A stretch of DNA of 64,000 bases from Metabacillus sp. B2-18 (lineage in GTDB: Bacteria; Bacillota; Bacilli; Bacillales; Bacillaceae): assembly GCF_021117275.1 (NCBI RefSeq), contig NZ_CP088245.1, positions 1,649,501-1,713,500 of the forward strand, read 5' to 3'. A program made the position numbers and the translations under genes. Under the pieces are notes generated by a model, which worked only from the letters and a program-made list of their open reading frames with translations, ran no database searches and was not told the origin of the DNA. Below are positions 19,075 to 26,902 of this stretch, piece after piece; position 1 is the stretch's first letter; the number at the start of each line of letters is the position of its first letter.

Positions 19075-20082
19075 ATGTGGTTGGATGTGTATGAAAATGC
19101 AAATGAGCTTACAACAGAAGAACAGTTAGAGTTATTTAATGCTCTTAAAAGAGACCTTTTTCCAGATGAACCAGATAAGATTACCAAACTACTGAAACAA
19201 ATTCGTGAAACTCGTTTTAACAGTGGTATGGCTTGTGTTCATTGTGGAAGCACATCTGTAAAGCGTAATGGTAAATACAAGACTCGCCAACGCTATCTTT
19301 GTAAGGACTGTAATAAAACATTTAACGATATGACTAATACACCATTCTCTGGTTCTCGCTATCCTGATAAATGGGTGAAATATATGGAGATGATGGTCGA
19401 AGGATATACACTACCTAAAATCGCTAAATGGCTTAGAATACACATCTCAACGGCTTTCTATTGGAGGCATAAAATACTGAATGCTCTGCGTTCGTTAGAT
19501 TTTGCACAACTACAAGGTATCGTTGAAAGTGACGAGACCTTCTTTCGTGAGTCAATGAAAGGTCGTGAAGTTACCCATCGTAAACCTAAGAAAAGGAAGA
19601 CTCCAGACGAAAAGAGAGGGATTTCTGACTTAAAAATTGCCGTTGTTGTAGCACAAGACCGAAATAACAACATTATTGCTTTGAAAGCTGGAACAGGTCG
19701 TGTTAAAGCAGATGAAATTGATACTGCCATCGGTAAATATATAGACCCCAAATCTTTACTTTGCACTGATACAGCGACTAACTATAAGAAATTCGCAAAA
19801 ATGAAGGGATTAAAGCACGAACCTATCAATGACCGACAGAAACAACGAGTAAAGAAGGGAATTTATCATATTCAAAATGTAAATAGTTTTCATAGCCGCT
19901 TAAAGACTTGGATGCGAAGATTTCAAGGTGTGGCAACAAAGTATCTTGACAACTACCTTTATTGGTTCAGATGGCTTGAAATAGACAAGCATTTATCCTT
20001 TGAAAAACAAGTGGAGCAAATGCTTATTTCAGCGTGTCAAAAATCGAATAACACAACAGTTGAAATGCTAAAATGTGCATAA
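19075..20082 (+). mobile_element. IS1595-family transposase (intact ORF)
   Basis: A 335-aa transposase. Residues ~57-85 are a zinc ribbon (CVHCGS and CKDCNKTF), then a helix-turn-helix-like segment (TLPKIAKWLRIHISTAFYWR) and an ISXO2-like DDE domain with VESDETFF, LCTDTATNY and VNSFHSRLKTW, matching the DDN/H pattern of IS1595. Full length and without internal stops, preceded by AAGGAGG. I could not find convincing terminal inverted repeats or a target duplication, so element boundaries are unknown. It lies immediately next to the 5' end of ykuE, which lacks a ribosome site and twin arginines. Confidence 0.9.
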
Positions 20083-20085
20083 GAA

Positions 20086-20110
20086 AAGACCTCAAGCAAG
20101 AGGTCTCATT
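20086..20110 (-). terminator. terminator of the downstream lipoprotein gene
   Basis: Stem AGACCTC/GAGGTCT; on the minus strand it is followed by TTTTCTTA. It may also serve the transposase gene weakly. Confidence 0.6.
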
Positions 20111-20116
20111 AAATTT

Positions 20117-20548
20117 CTATTCTATTAACTCAATTAACTTATCAGTCATTTCTTCTGAAACAGTATAGATTGTATGAGTGTCGTCTGTTTTCATTAAGGT
20201 GCTTTTTTGTCCTTTTTCACCTATCCATAAATGATAACTTTGCTTATTTTCATTTATGTAGATGACATCCAAATAATATTCAGGATTAGCCATATTCGCT
20301 ATCCCGTCTTCTTTTACAGCACTTGAAATAATACTTTTAAATGTTTCGACATCTTTATCTTCTTCGAAAACAGTTGGACTGACTCCTTTTGACTTAGAAA
20401 TACTAATCTTTGTAATTTCCGCATCACCTTCTGATTGTAATTCAGCGTTGGTATTTGCCGCATCCGTAGTAGTGCTATCTTCCGATTGGCAACCAAAAAG
20501 AATAGCGGACAACAAAGTTAAAGATAAAAGCAGAGTAATTTTTCTCAT
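20117..20548 (-). CDS. lipoprotein, YhfM-like
   Basis: A 143-aa secreted lipoprotein: basic MRK, hydrophobic core and lipobox LFGC near residue 20. An acidic, Thr-rich linker precedes a domain from ~45 (ITKISISKSKG, then FKSIISSAVK, YYLDVIYINENKQSYHLWIG) that resembles the YhfM-like lipoprotein domain, of unknown function. ATG follows GGAGG by eight bases. It lies between the transposase and fadH, where B. subtilis has no equivalent that I recall, so it may be part of the same insertion. Not otherwise recognised. Confidence 0.75.
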   Translation of the reverse strand: MRKITLLLSLTLLSAILFGCQSEDSTTTDAANTNAELQSEGDAEITKISISKSKGVSPTVFEEDKDVETFKSIISSAVKEDGIANMANPEYYLDVIYINENKQSYHLWIGEKGQKSTLMKTDDTHTIYTVSEEMTDKLIELIE

Positions 20549-20892
20549 ATATTATAAACCTCCAATCGTCTTGTTCTAATATTCAAATTAGACGAATAAA
20601 ACCCTCTTGAAGTTGCACTCTATTTTATTTTATCAGAAAATTGTTACCTATCAACTTTTATCAAAAAACAACAAACTTTACGAAAACAGCCTTTAAAAAA
20701 GATCTTCTTGAATATAATTTTGTCATGTTTCTACCAACCATTTCTCCGTGTTTTATTCATATATATTAAGTCATTTTTTTTATTTACGTCCGTACCTGAA
20801 AAAATATTCTTCAATATAAGTATATCATGCTTCAATTTAAAGAACCATTTCATACTATTTGAATAGAAACAGAAGTGTAATTATGTTAAGAT
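20549..20892. other. divergent intergenic region
   Basis: AT-rich sequence holding the lipoprotein leader and the upstream part of the fadH promoter. I see no ORF or RNA fold. Confidence 0.4.
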
Positions 20893-20913
20893 ATGAATGA
20901 ATGGTCATTCATT
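20893..20913 (+). promoter_or_regulatory. FadR operator upstream of fadH
   Basis: The near-palindrome ATGAATGAatgGTCATTCATT fits the Bacillus FadR consensus (TGAATGA..AN.TCATTCA). B. subtilis FadR represses fatty-acid degradation genes including fadH (ykuF) and is released by long-chain acyl-CoA. The site lies about 20 bp before the start codon, a position that would block transcription. Confidence 0.8.
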
Positions 20914-20933
20914 ACACAAGGGGGAAAATGATT

Positions 20934-21698
20934 ATGAAGGATAATGTTATTATTGTTACAGGTGGCTCAAGTGGGATGGGAAAAGCTATGGCAAAACGGT
21001 TTGCTGAAGATGGTGCCAAGGTTGTTATAATTGGTCGAACACTAGAAAAACTGAATGAAGCGAAAAATGAGATTCAAACATATGATGGACAGGTCCTTCC
21101 AATACAACTTGATGTAAGAGATCCTGAAAAAATATCAGAAATGATTCAGCACGTTGATACTAAATTTGGAAAAATTGATGGGTTTGTTAATAATGCTGCA
21201 GGGAATTTTATCTGCCCTGCTGAAAATCTTTCTATAAATGGTTGGAAGGCCGTAATAGACATTGTGTTAAACGGGACATTTTATTGTTCTTCCGCAATCG
21301 GAAAGTACTGGATTGAGAAAAAAGTAAAGGGATCAATTTTGAATATGGTGGCTACATATGCATGGGGAGCCGGGGCAGGTGTTATTCATTCAGCTGCTGC
21401 AAAGGCTGGAGTGCTTTCAATGACAAGAACACTTGCTGTTGAATGGGGCAGTAAATATGGGATTAGAGTAAACGCTATCGCACCTGGTCCAATTGAAAGA
21501 ACAGGTGGAGCTGATCGTTTATGGGAATCAAAGGAAGCTGCTGAACGTACTTTAAATAGTGTGCCACTAGGTCGATTAGGAACTCCGGAAGAAATTGCAG
21601 CGCTCTCAGCATTCTTATTATCAAATGAAGCATCTTATATAAACGGTGAATGCATCACAATGGATGGCGGTCAATGGTTAAATCAACGACCATTTTAA
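20934..21698 (+). CDS. fadH: 2,4-dienoyl-CoA reductase FadH (YkuF)
   Basis: A 254-aa short-chain dehydrogenase that reduces 2,4-dienoyl-CoA with NADPH during beta-oxidation of unsaturated fatty acids. It shows the cofactor motif TGGSSGMGKAMA, the NNAAGNF strand, a catalytic lysine in SAAAKAG (the usual Tyr position reads Ala: HSAAAKAG, as in DECR-type reductases, which lack the Tyr), and APGPIERTGGADRLW. The ATG chosen follows AAGGGGG by nine bases and gives exactly the B. subtilis length. A FadR operator overlaps its promoter. Confidence 0.92.
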   Translation: MKDNVIIVTGGSSGMGKAMAKRFAEDGAKVVIIGRTLEKLNEAKNEIQTYDGQVLPIQLDVRDPEKISEMIQHVDTKFGKIDGFVNNAAGNFICPAENLSINGWKAVIDIVLNGTFYCSSAIGKYWIEKKVKGSILNMVATYAWGAGAGVIHSAAAKAGVLSMTRTLAVEWGSKYGIRVNAIAPGPIERTGGADRLWESKEAAERTLNSVPLGRLGTPEEIAALSAFLLSNEASYINGECITMDGGQWLNQRPF

Positions 21699-21925
21699 AA
21701 TGTGATAATTCAAACCTAATTTAAAGTCTGATTATTTGATAAGATGGCTGTCAATTCCTTTTAGTCATGAAGGTGTTTTGGCAGCTTTATTGTTCCCTCT
21801 TTAATATCTTTGAAAGCCTTAATTAATTTACAAAAAAATCCCTTTAGTTACAATTTTGCCTAATCTTTTCCGGACTATGCTATAATATGATTACTTTCTA
21901 GATAGATATAGGTGAGGGGATTGCA

Positions 21926-23143
21926 ATGGATCCGTTAGACGTTTTAACGAATTTGGATAAAGTTTTTCCATATTATCAAGCAATTTTCAGTGCAGATGAA
22001 CAAACAGTTATTGGTTATGAGGTATTAGGGAGAATAAAAATCAATGATCAAATAGATAGCCTTGGCTCATTTTTTCATGATGAAAGTATTCCAGATGAAT
22101 ATCGGATTGAAGTCGATGATCATTTACTACATATAGCAATAGATGAATTTTTAAAGCTTAATAACCAAGAACTGATGCTATTCATTAATCGAGATGCAAA
22201 TTTGCTTATGCTAGATCATGGTGAAGATTTTTTGCATACTTTAATAGAAAAACAAGAAAAAGGATTACACTTAAATCAAATTGTACTGGAAATTACAGAA
22301 CATAATTTTCTAGGAGATATTGAACAACTGTATCATCTTTTACTTTATTACAGAACTTATGGTATTAAAGTTGCTATTGATAATATCGGCAAGGCAGGTA
22401 GCAATTTAGATCGAATTGGCCTTTTATCACCCGATATATTGAAAATAGATTTACAGCCTCTCCGATTAACTTCACCACTTCAATCTTATTATGATGTTCT
22501 TTATTCAATTTCTTTGTTAGCACGGAAAATTGGGGCAACTCTTTTATACGAAGATATTGAAGTTAATTTTCAGCTTCAATATGCATGGAAAAATGGTGGT
22601 AGATATTATCAGGGATACTTTCTAAACAAACCAACTCGTAATTTTATTGAGAGGGACGATTGTAAAGAAAGACTTAGGTTAGAATTTCAGCGTTATATAA
22701 GCTCTGAGAAGAAAAAACTAGAAGGATTATATAACTTTACTGAACAGTTTAACCTAAGAGTCCAGCAAATGCTTAATAGAATTGGTAAGCAATATATTGA
22801 TTATAAACAATTACTTGAACAACTCTCAAATGAGTTAGACGATTGTTGTTTTCGCATATATATTTGCGATGAAGATGGATTTCAGCAATCCGTTAATATA
22901 TTCAAAAAAGATAATTGGGAAATCCAACCTCAGTATTATTTAAAAAATTGGAGTTGGAGACCATACTTTTTAGCAAATATTATAAGAATGAGATTTGATC
23001 AAAAGGGCTTTTTAAGTGATGTTTATAGTGACATAGAGACTGGTGAGTTGATTAGAACTTTTTCGTATCCACTAGATCAAAATCTGTATCTTTTTATTGA
23101 TTTATCCTACGAGTATTTATATGAGGCAGATGGCTTATTATAA
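21926..23143 (+). CDS. ykuI: EAL-domain protein YkuI
   Basis: A 405-aa cyclic-di-GMP-binding protein. The EAL domain (~15-240) starts YEVLGRI (EVL variant, metal-binding Glu kept) and has FINRD, EITEHNF, AIDNIGKAGSNL and LLYEDIE. The usual DDFG motif reads DNIG, which removes an acidic metal ligand, so phosphodiesterase activity is doubtful. Residues ~250-405 are the PAS-like YkuI_C domain. B. subtilis YkuI (407 aa) binds c-di-GMP but has weak or no demonstrated activity, as I recall. ATG follows AGGTGAGGGG. Position after fadH is conserved. Confidence 0.93.
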   Translation: MDPLDVLTNLDKVFPYYQAIFSADEQTVIGYEVLGRIKINDQIDSLGSFFHDESIPDEYRIEVDDHLLHIAIDEFLKLNNQELMLFINRDANLLMLDHGEDFLHTLIEKQEKGLHLNQIVLEITEHNFLGDIEQLYHLLLYYRTYGIKVAIDNIGKAGSNLDRIGLLSPDILKIDLQPLRLTSPLQSYYDVLYSISLLARKIGATLLYEDIEVNFQLQYAWKNGGRYYQGYFLNKPTRNFIERDDCKERLRLEFQRYISSEKKKLEGLYNFTEQFNLRVQQMLNRIGKQYIDYKQLLEQLSNELDDCCFRIYICDEDGFQQSVNIFKKDNWEIQPQYYLKNWSWRPYFLANIIRMRFDQKGFLSDVYSDIETGELIRTFSYPLDQNLYLFIDLSYEYLYEADGLL

Positions 23144-23238
23144 ATTTTCCACCCTCAACTGGTTAGTATTCATTGAGGTACTGAAAGAATAATTTGCAGG
23201 TAATGAGTCATCCTATTTATAGAAGGGGTGACAGCAAG

Positions 23239-23478
23239 ATGACCTACTTAACAATGGTACTCGGTGTGATAGCATTGCTTATATTGGCTTCAAGCTTAAT
23301 TTATACATTTAAGGTAGGAAAACTTGTAAGTGAAAGAAAAGCAAAATATGATACTCAAATTAATGAAAAGGTTCAAGATCATCCTTATACTCGCAACCCA
23401 GTATTTCTAACTTATTTAATTGCAGCTGTTCTTTCACTTGCATATATTTTTTATTTGGCATTTACAATATCATGGTAA
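23239..23478 (+). CDS. small two-TM membrane protein, unknown
   Basis: A 79-aa protein with two hydrophobic helices (residues ~4-24 and ~54-77) and a basic, polar cytosolic loop (GKLVSERKAKYDTQ). The ATG chosen follows GGGGTGACAGCAAG; earlier in-frame starts have no site. It sits directly after ykuI and ends in a strong terminator, so co-transcription with ykuI is possible. I do not recognise a family. Confidence 0.65.
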   Translation: MTYLTMVLGVIALLILASSLIYTFKVGKLVSERKAKYDTQINEKVQDHPYTRNPVFLTYLIAAVLSLAYIFYLAFTISW

Positions 23479-23510
23479 AAACGGCGGATAGGTTTTCCGC
23501 TGTTTTTTTT
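23477..23510 (+). terminator. terminator before the Fur-controlled locus
   Basis: Stem AAAACGGCGGA/TTCCGCTGTTTT followed by eight T; it insulates the Fur promoter from upstream reading. Confidence 0.85.
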
Positions 23511-23532
23511 GTAGAAACTGATTAAAAAAACG

Positions 23533-23561
23533 TTGACAATGAAACTGATAATCATTATCAT
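23533..23561 (+). promoter_or_regulatory. sigma-A promoter with perfect Fur box
   Basis: TTGACA, 17-bp spacer, TATCAT. A perfect 7-1-7 inverted repeat TGATAATCATTATCA (23546-23560) fills the spacer and -10, matching the Bacillus Fur consensus. Iron-replete Fur should block it. No coding gene begins within the ~180 bp downstream. Confidence 0.85.
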
Positions 23562-23567
23562 TGTAGT

Positions 23568-23740
23568 TAAGAAAGAGAATAAAACAATCTAGAACTACAT
23601 AAAACATTTTTACGGAGGTGAAACCTTTTTCATCACCTTAGAATGTGCTTGTAGAGCTTGATTAGTCATTAAACTCTCGATTTTCCCCAAACCCCTTTTA
23701 ATAGACGGAAAAAGCTTGGCTGGTCACCAAGCTTTTTTTC
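23568..23740 (+). ncRNA. putative Fur-regulated small RNA (FsrA-like)
   Basis: A transcript from the Fur promoter would run ~170 nt to a strong terminator (AAAAAGCTTGG/CCAAGCTTTTT plus T-run). It contains no credible ORF: after a GGAGGTG site the only ATG opens three codons. It has a 5' hairpin around AGGTGA/TCACCT and an unpaired C-rich stretch near 23690 (CCCCAAACCCCT). B. subtilis FsrA is a Fur-repressed sRNA with C-rich pairing segments that spares iron by blocking iron-enzyme mRNAs; I recall it mapping near ykuI, which would be this very position. The present one is longer than the ~84 nt I remember. Identity is inference. Confidence 0.6.
23709..23737. terminator. bidirectional terminator of sRNA and glutaredoxin gene
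   Basis: An 11-bp stem with seven-nt loop and T-runs on each strand. Confidence 0.85.
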
Positions 23741-23752
23741 TTTCTTGATTCT

Positions 23753-23992
23753 TCAGTTTTCAATCTCCAATAACTTTTCAAGCTTTTGTAAATCAAAACC
23801 TGTTACTACTGCATCATCAACTGTTACAGTTGGTGTGGAAGTAGATTGTAATTCATTGATCAGTGTGTTTCTTGCATCTAAGTCTATTGAAACATCTTTT
23901 TCAATATAGGAAATCTGATGATGCTCTAAAAACTTCTTTACCACCTGACATGGTGGACAACTTGGTTGAGTATAAACTGTAACTTTTTTCAC
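23753..23992 (-). CDS. glutaredoxin-like thioredoxin-fold protein
   Basis: A 79-aa thioredoxin-fold protein. The redox site CPPC lies at residues ~12-15 (YTQPSCPPCQVVKKFL) and the cis-Pro motif in STPTVTVDD, followed by a GFD helix cap, as in NrdH/glutaredoxin-like proteins. It probably reduces protein disulfides in the cytosol; partner unknown. It is co-directional with the MBL-fold gene, 30 bp downstream of it, and shares the sRNA terminator. Start ATG after AAGGGGG (about 12 bases). Confidence 0.85.
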   Translation of the reverse strand: MKKVTVYTQPSCPPCQVVKKFLEHHQISYIEKDVSIDLDARNTLINELQSTSTPTVTVDDAVVTGFDLQKLEKLLEIEN

Positions 23993-24022
23993 TCATATCC
24001 CCCTTACATTTTATATAGATTT

Positions 24023-24991
24023 TTACTTTTTTTGTTCAAGTTTATAAATGTAATCAACAAGGCCTTGAGCACAAACTGATAAATCAAGTAATACCATATC
24101 ATGAACATCATTAGAAAGTGTAACTTTTTGTTCAGCTAACACTCGAGAAACAAGGTTTTCTAATTCAATATTTACCTGTTTACTTGCTTGTTGAATGGTT
24201 TCAAAGCTATTGCTAGTAAGAGTTTGCTGAGCTGTTTGTAAAAATTGAGGTAACCACTTTCTCAATTCATTAATTACCCTGTTTGGATTTTTACTGACTC
24301 CATAATGACTAAAATAAATTAAACTCACATTTAAATTTTCAATCATTTTTGCAGAATGAAGCATAGCTTCTGGGTCAAATTGATTAGGCGATGTAGAAGG
24401 TAGGTAAAATTCCTTATTGTTTTCAGGTAGAACCCCATAAAAAACCCCAATCGTATCCCCTGTAAATATTCCATTGCTTACAGAATCATGAATACTAAAA
24501 TGATGATTTGCATGACCTGGAGAATCATAAAAGGTTAGAGTGCAGTGATTACTTAATTCAAGAGTATCAAGATGTTTCTTAATTATGATTCGATCTTCAG
24601 CAATTGGAAGTACTGGATGGAACAAACGATCAAAGCTTTCACCGTAGACTGCTCTTGCACCAGCAATTAATCTTGAGGGATCAATCATATGCCTAGCACC
24701 TTTTGGATGGACAATTAGCTTTGCATTGGGACACTTTTCTAAAAGTAATCCTGCTCCACCGGCATGGTCTAGATGAATATGTGTTACAATAATATAGGCT
24801 ATTGATTCAAACGGAATGTTTAGCTCGTTTAGTCCTTCTAGGATATGAGGTACTGAAGGGCTTGCTGACGGTTCAAAAAGGACTACCTGTTTTTCATCCT
24901 GAAGAACATAGCAACTTGTTCTACCTTGCATTCCTAAATCCATTGTGTCGATGATTGTTATTCGATCATTAATCTTTTTTGTAAGTGCCAA
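24023..24991 (-). CDS. MBL-fold metallohydrolase
   Basis: A 322-aa metallo-beta-lactamase-fold hydrolase with the zinc motif THIHLDHAG (HxHxDH), a further ligand in SPGHANHH, and the Asp in FTGDTIG. The C-terminal ~80 residues are helical. TTG is chosen because AAGGGGG lies nine bases upstream; extending it by 23 codons has no site. Substrate unknown: the family covers glyoxalase II-like, lactonase and RNase-like enzymes; lack of the beta-CASP region argues against a nuclease. Neighbouring glutaredoxin suggests a thiol or persulfide link, which is speculative. Confidence 0.85.
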   Translation of the reverse strand: MALTKKINDRITIIDTMDLGMQGRTSCYVLQDEKQVVLFEPSASPSVPHILEGLNELNIPFESIAYIIVTHIHLDHAGGAGLLLEKCPNAKLIVHPKGARHMIDPSRLIAGARAVYGESFDRLFHPVLPIAEDRIIIKKHLDTLELSNHCTLTFYDSPGHANHHFSIHDSVSNGIFTGDTIGVFYGVLPENNKEFYLPSTSPNQFDPEAMLHSAKMIENLNVSLIYFSHYGVSKNPNRVINELRKWLPQFLQTAQQTLTSNSFETIQQASKQVNIELENLVSRVLAEQKVTLSNDVHDMVLLDLSVCAQGLVDYIYKLEQKK

Positions 24992-25300
24992 AATTAATTT
25001 CCCCCTTGTTTTAAACACGGATTTTTTTGACTGACGAGGGTGAAAGTGATTTCCTAGCAATTAATATCAAGGCAGTTTTTGTTGCTTCAGTTGGATTGTT
25101 GATATTAATAAATCAACGTTTGTCAAAACTATGTCAATTTCCTTGGAAATCCTTATATACATAGTGTAAAATTGATATGGCACAAAGTAAAGATACTGAT
25201 TATTGAATCGTTGTTTAGTGGATAGAATGTATGGTAGAGTAAAACAATAAAATATGAGGAATTAGTTATACGTTAACTCTTCCGGAAGGGGGATATTCTA
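24992..25300. other. divergent intergenic region before ykuJ
   Basis: About 310 bp with the MBL leader on one side and the ykuJ promoter on the other. No ORF or operator recognised. Confidence 0.4.
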
Positions 25301-25537
25301 GTGTCACAACTTTTAGGTATTATTACAAGACTTCAAAATTTACAAGAAAATGCGGGGTCTGGAGAACCAGTTCAACGTTTTTTCGAAGTAGAAGGTGAAA
25401 AACGCTGTAGTGTAAAATATTTTGATAAAAACAGCACGTTTGAACTAGAGGTTTATCAAAAGGGTGAAAAACCTCAATCTTACCAGTTCGACAATATTGA
25501 TATGATTGCGATGGAAATTTTTGATCTCCTCCAGTAA
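25301..25537 (+). CDS. ykuJ: YkuJ family protein
   Basis: A 78-aa acidic protein nearly identical in pattern to Bacillus YkuJ: SQLLGIITRLQNLQ, GEPVQRFFEVEGE, KYFDKNSTFELEVYQ and the C-terminal IAMEIFDLLQ. Structure known for B. subtilis YkuJ, function unknown. GTG start after AAGGGGG by eight bases. It is followed 21 bp later by a small zinc-ribbon gene, probably in the same transcript. Confidence 0.9.
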   Translation: MSQLLGIITRLQNLQENAGSGEPVQRFFEVEGEKRCSVKYFDKNSTFELEVYQKGEKPQSYQFDNIDMIAMEIFDLLQ

Positions 25538-25558
25538 CTAACGGAGTAAGGAGGCAAA

Positions 25559-25711
25559 ATGAGAAAAGAGCCTTTTGTTATTTGTCCATCATGTCATGGA
25601 CAAGGACCACTATCAGAATCATTAACAGCTCAATCTAATCAAAATGTTATCTTTACGTGCGCTCATTGTCATGCAACCATTAAAAACATTGAGACTAGTA
25701 AAGGAAAGTAG
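25559..25711 (+). CDS. 50-aa putative zinc-ribbon protein
   Basis: A short gene read directly: ATG after AAGGAGG, 50 codons, TAG just before a terminator. It encodes two Cys pairs, CPSC (near residue 9) and CAHC (near 34), spaced like a zinc ribbon, with HG in between. Such microproteins bind zinc and may contact nucleic acid or protein. Close coupling to ykuJ suggests a shared role. I do not recognise a named homologue. Confidence 0.75.
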   Translation: MRKEPFVICPSCHGQGPLSESLTAQSNQNVIFTCAHCHATIKNIETSKGK

Positions 25712-25742
25712 CCATGCCTTAAGGTATGGCTACTTTTTTTTC
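25708..25742 (+). terminator. terminator of the ykuJ transcript
   Basis: Stem GTAGCCATGCC/GGTATGGCTAC with eight T. Confidence 0.85.
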
Positions 25743-25877
25743 TGCGTAATTATACGTTTGCTATGAGTTAGTTAGAATTAATGAGAAATACTCATAATAT
25801 TCCTTGTTTCATACATATAGTGAGGTAGAAGGGAAAAACTCTTTTGAAAAATGAAATCATTGACAAGGAGATGTGAC

Positions 25878-26396
25878 ATGAACGAATCTTTCACCTTTTA
25901 TAATGTCTCTGAGAAGAATATGTCCTTCCAAACTGTAATTGAGCGTATAAAAGGCTTTATGTTAAAGGATCCACGTTCACTTTATGTATTGTCAATTGGT
26001 TCAGACTCACATGTTCATCAAACAGAGACTAAGTTTATAACAGCCATACATGTACATCGTGTTGGCAAAGGTGCATGGGGATGTTTAAAGTACCATAGTG
26101 TGAATAGGCCAATTTCGAGTATTCGTGAAAAAATTTCGCTGGAAACTGCACTTAGTCAAGAAATTGCTTACTACTTTACTTCTCAATATTTAGAACAGTT
26201 AACAGATGTATTAATTCCTTTTTCAGATGAAGGAGCAGATTTAGTTTTTGAAATTCATCTTGATATAGGAAGAAAAGGATTAACAAAGGAGTTAATTCAG
26301 GAAATGACAGGTCGCATAGAAGCGATGGGAATTGAAGCGAAAATAAAACCAGATTCATACACGGCATTCAGTTACGCAAATCGATATACAAAATAA
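25878..26396 (+). CDS. ykuK: YkuK family (DUF458, RNase H-like) protein
   Basis: A 172-aa protein equal in length to B. subtilis YkuK. DUF458 proteins have an RNase H-like fold; acidic residues visible at YVLSIGSDSHVHQTETKF, FEIHLDIGRKG and the C-terminal KPDSYTAFSYANRYTK are conserved in the family. Nuclease activity is not established. ATG is chosen for AAGGAG upstream; the reading frame opens nine codons earlier without a site. Placed between ykuJ and abbA as in B. subtilis. Confidence 0.9.
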   Translation: MNESFTFYNVSEKNMSFQTVIERIKGFMLKDPRSLYVLSIGSDSHVHQTETKFITAIHVHRVGKGAWGCLKYHSVNRPISSIREKISLETALSQEIAYYFTSQYLEQLTDVLIPFSDEGADLVFEIHLDIGRKGLTKELIQEMTGRIEAMGIEAKIKPDSYTAFSYANRYTK

Positions 26397-26494
26397 TGGG
26401 AATTTAGTATTATTGTCGAAACTTGCGTTTGACTCCCCACTTTTGAATTGATTATGCTTAGGGAAAGCAACCAATTTCATGGGGGGATTCTTCA

Positions 26495-26680
26495 ATGGAG
26501 ACAATTGATAGATTATCGTATGATGAGCAAAAGCTTTTAGTAGAAACGCTCTTAAGACAAGATTACGCTATTGAATTAATTAGCAGTGAAATAAATGATA
26601 TTGAATCAGGTTTAATACAGGTGGATGAGGGATATTATCATCAACTTAAGTTGTTATATGACAGATTGAGAATAAAATAG
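26495..26680 (+). CDS. abbA: AbbA, antirepressor of AbrB
   Basis: A 61-aa helical, acidic protein. DEQKLLVETLL, YAIELISSEINDIESG and LYDRLR align with B. subtilis AbbA (YkzF), which mimics DNA and inhibits the transition-state regulator AbrB after Spo0A activation. Synteny with ykuK upstream and cbpB downstream supports it. ATG follows GGGGGG by eight bases. Expected to be Spo0A-controlled, but I did not locate a 0A-box with confidence. Confidence 0.9.
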   Translation: METIDRLSYDEQKLLVETLLRQDYAIELISSEINDIESGLIQVDEGYYHQLKLLYDRLRIK

Positions 26681-26713
26681 TTATTCTCTACTTAAAATAG
26701 AAAGATTAAAAGT

Positions 26714-26744
26714 GGATACTCATATAATGAGTATCATTTTTTTA
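26714..26744 (+). terminator. abbA terminator
   Basis: Stem GATACTCAT/ATGAGTATC followed by ATTTTTTT. Confidence 0.85.
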
Positions 26745-26902
26745 TTTGTTCCTAAGTTTAGGAAGATCAAAATTGCTTTGCTGAATGAGTGTTAGAAAAG
26801 ATCAAATGAAACATATACGATAGCTTTTATGATATGATAGATTTGGATTATTCATTACCTCTTTTATAATATAGAAAAGTTTTTTAGAGAGGAAGAACAG
26901 CT

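Noticed and set aside
18950..20120. Terminal inverted repeats of the IS1595 element
   Set aside because: No convincing matching ends were found on both sides of the transposase; only a trivial five-base match.
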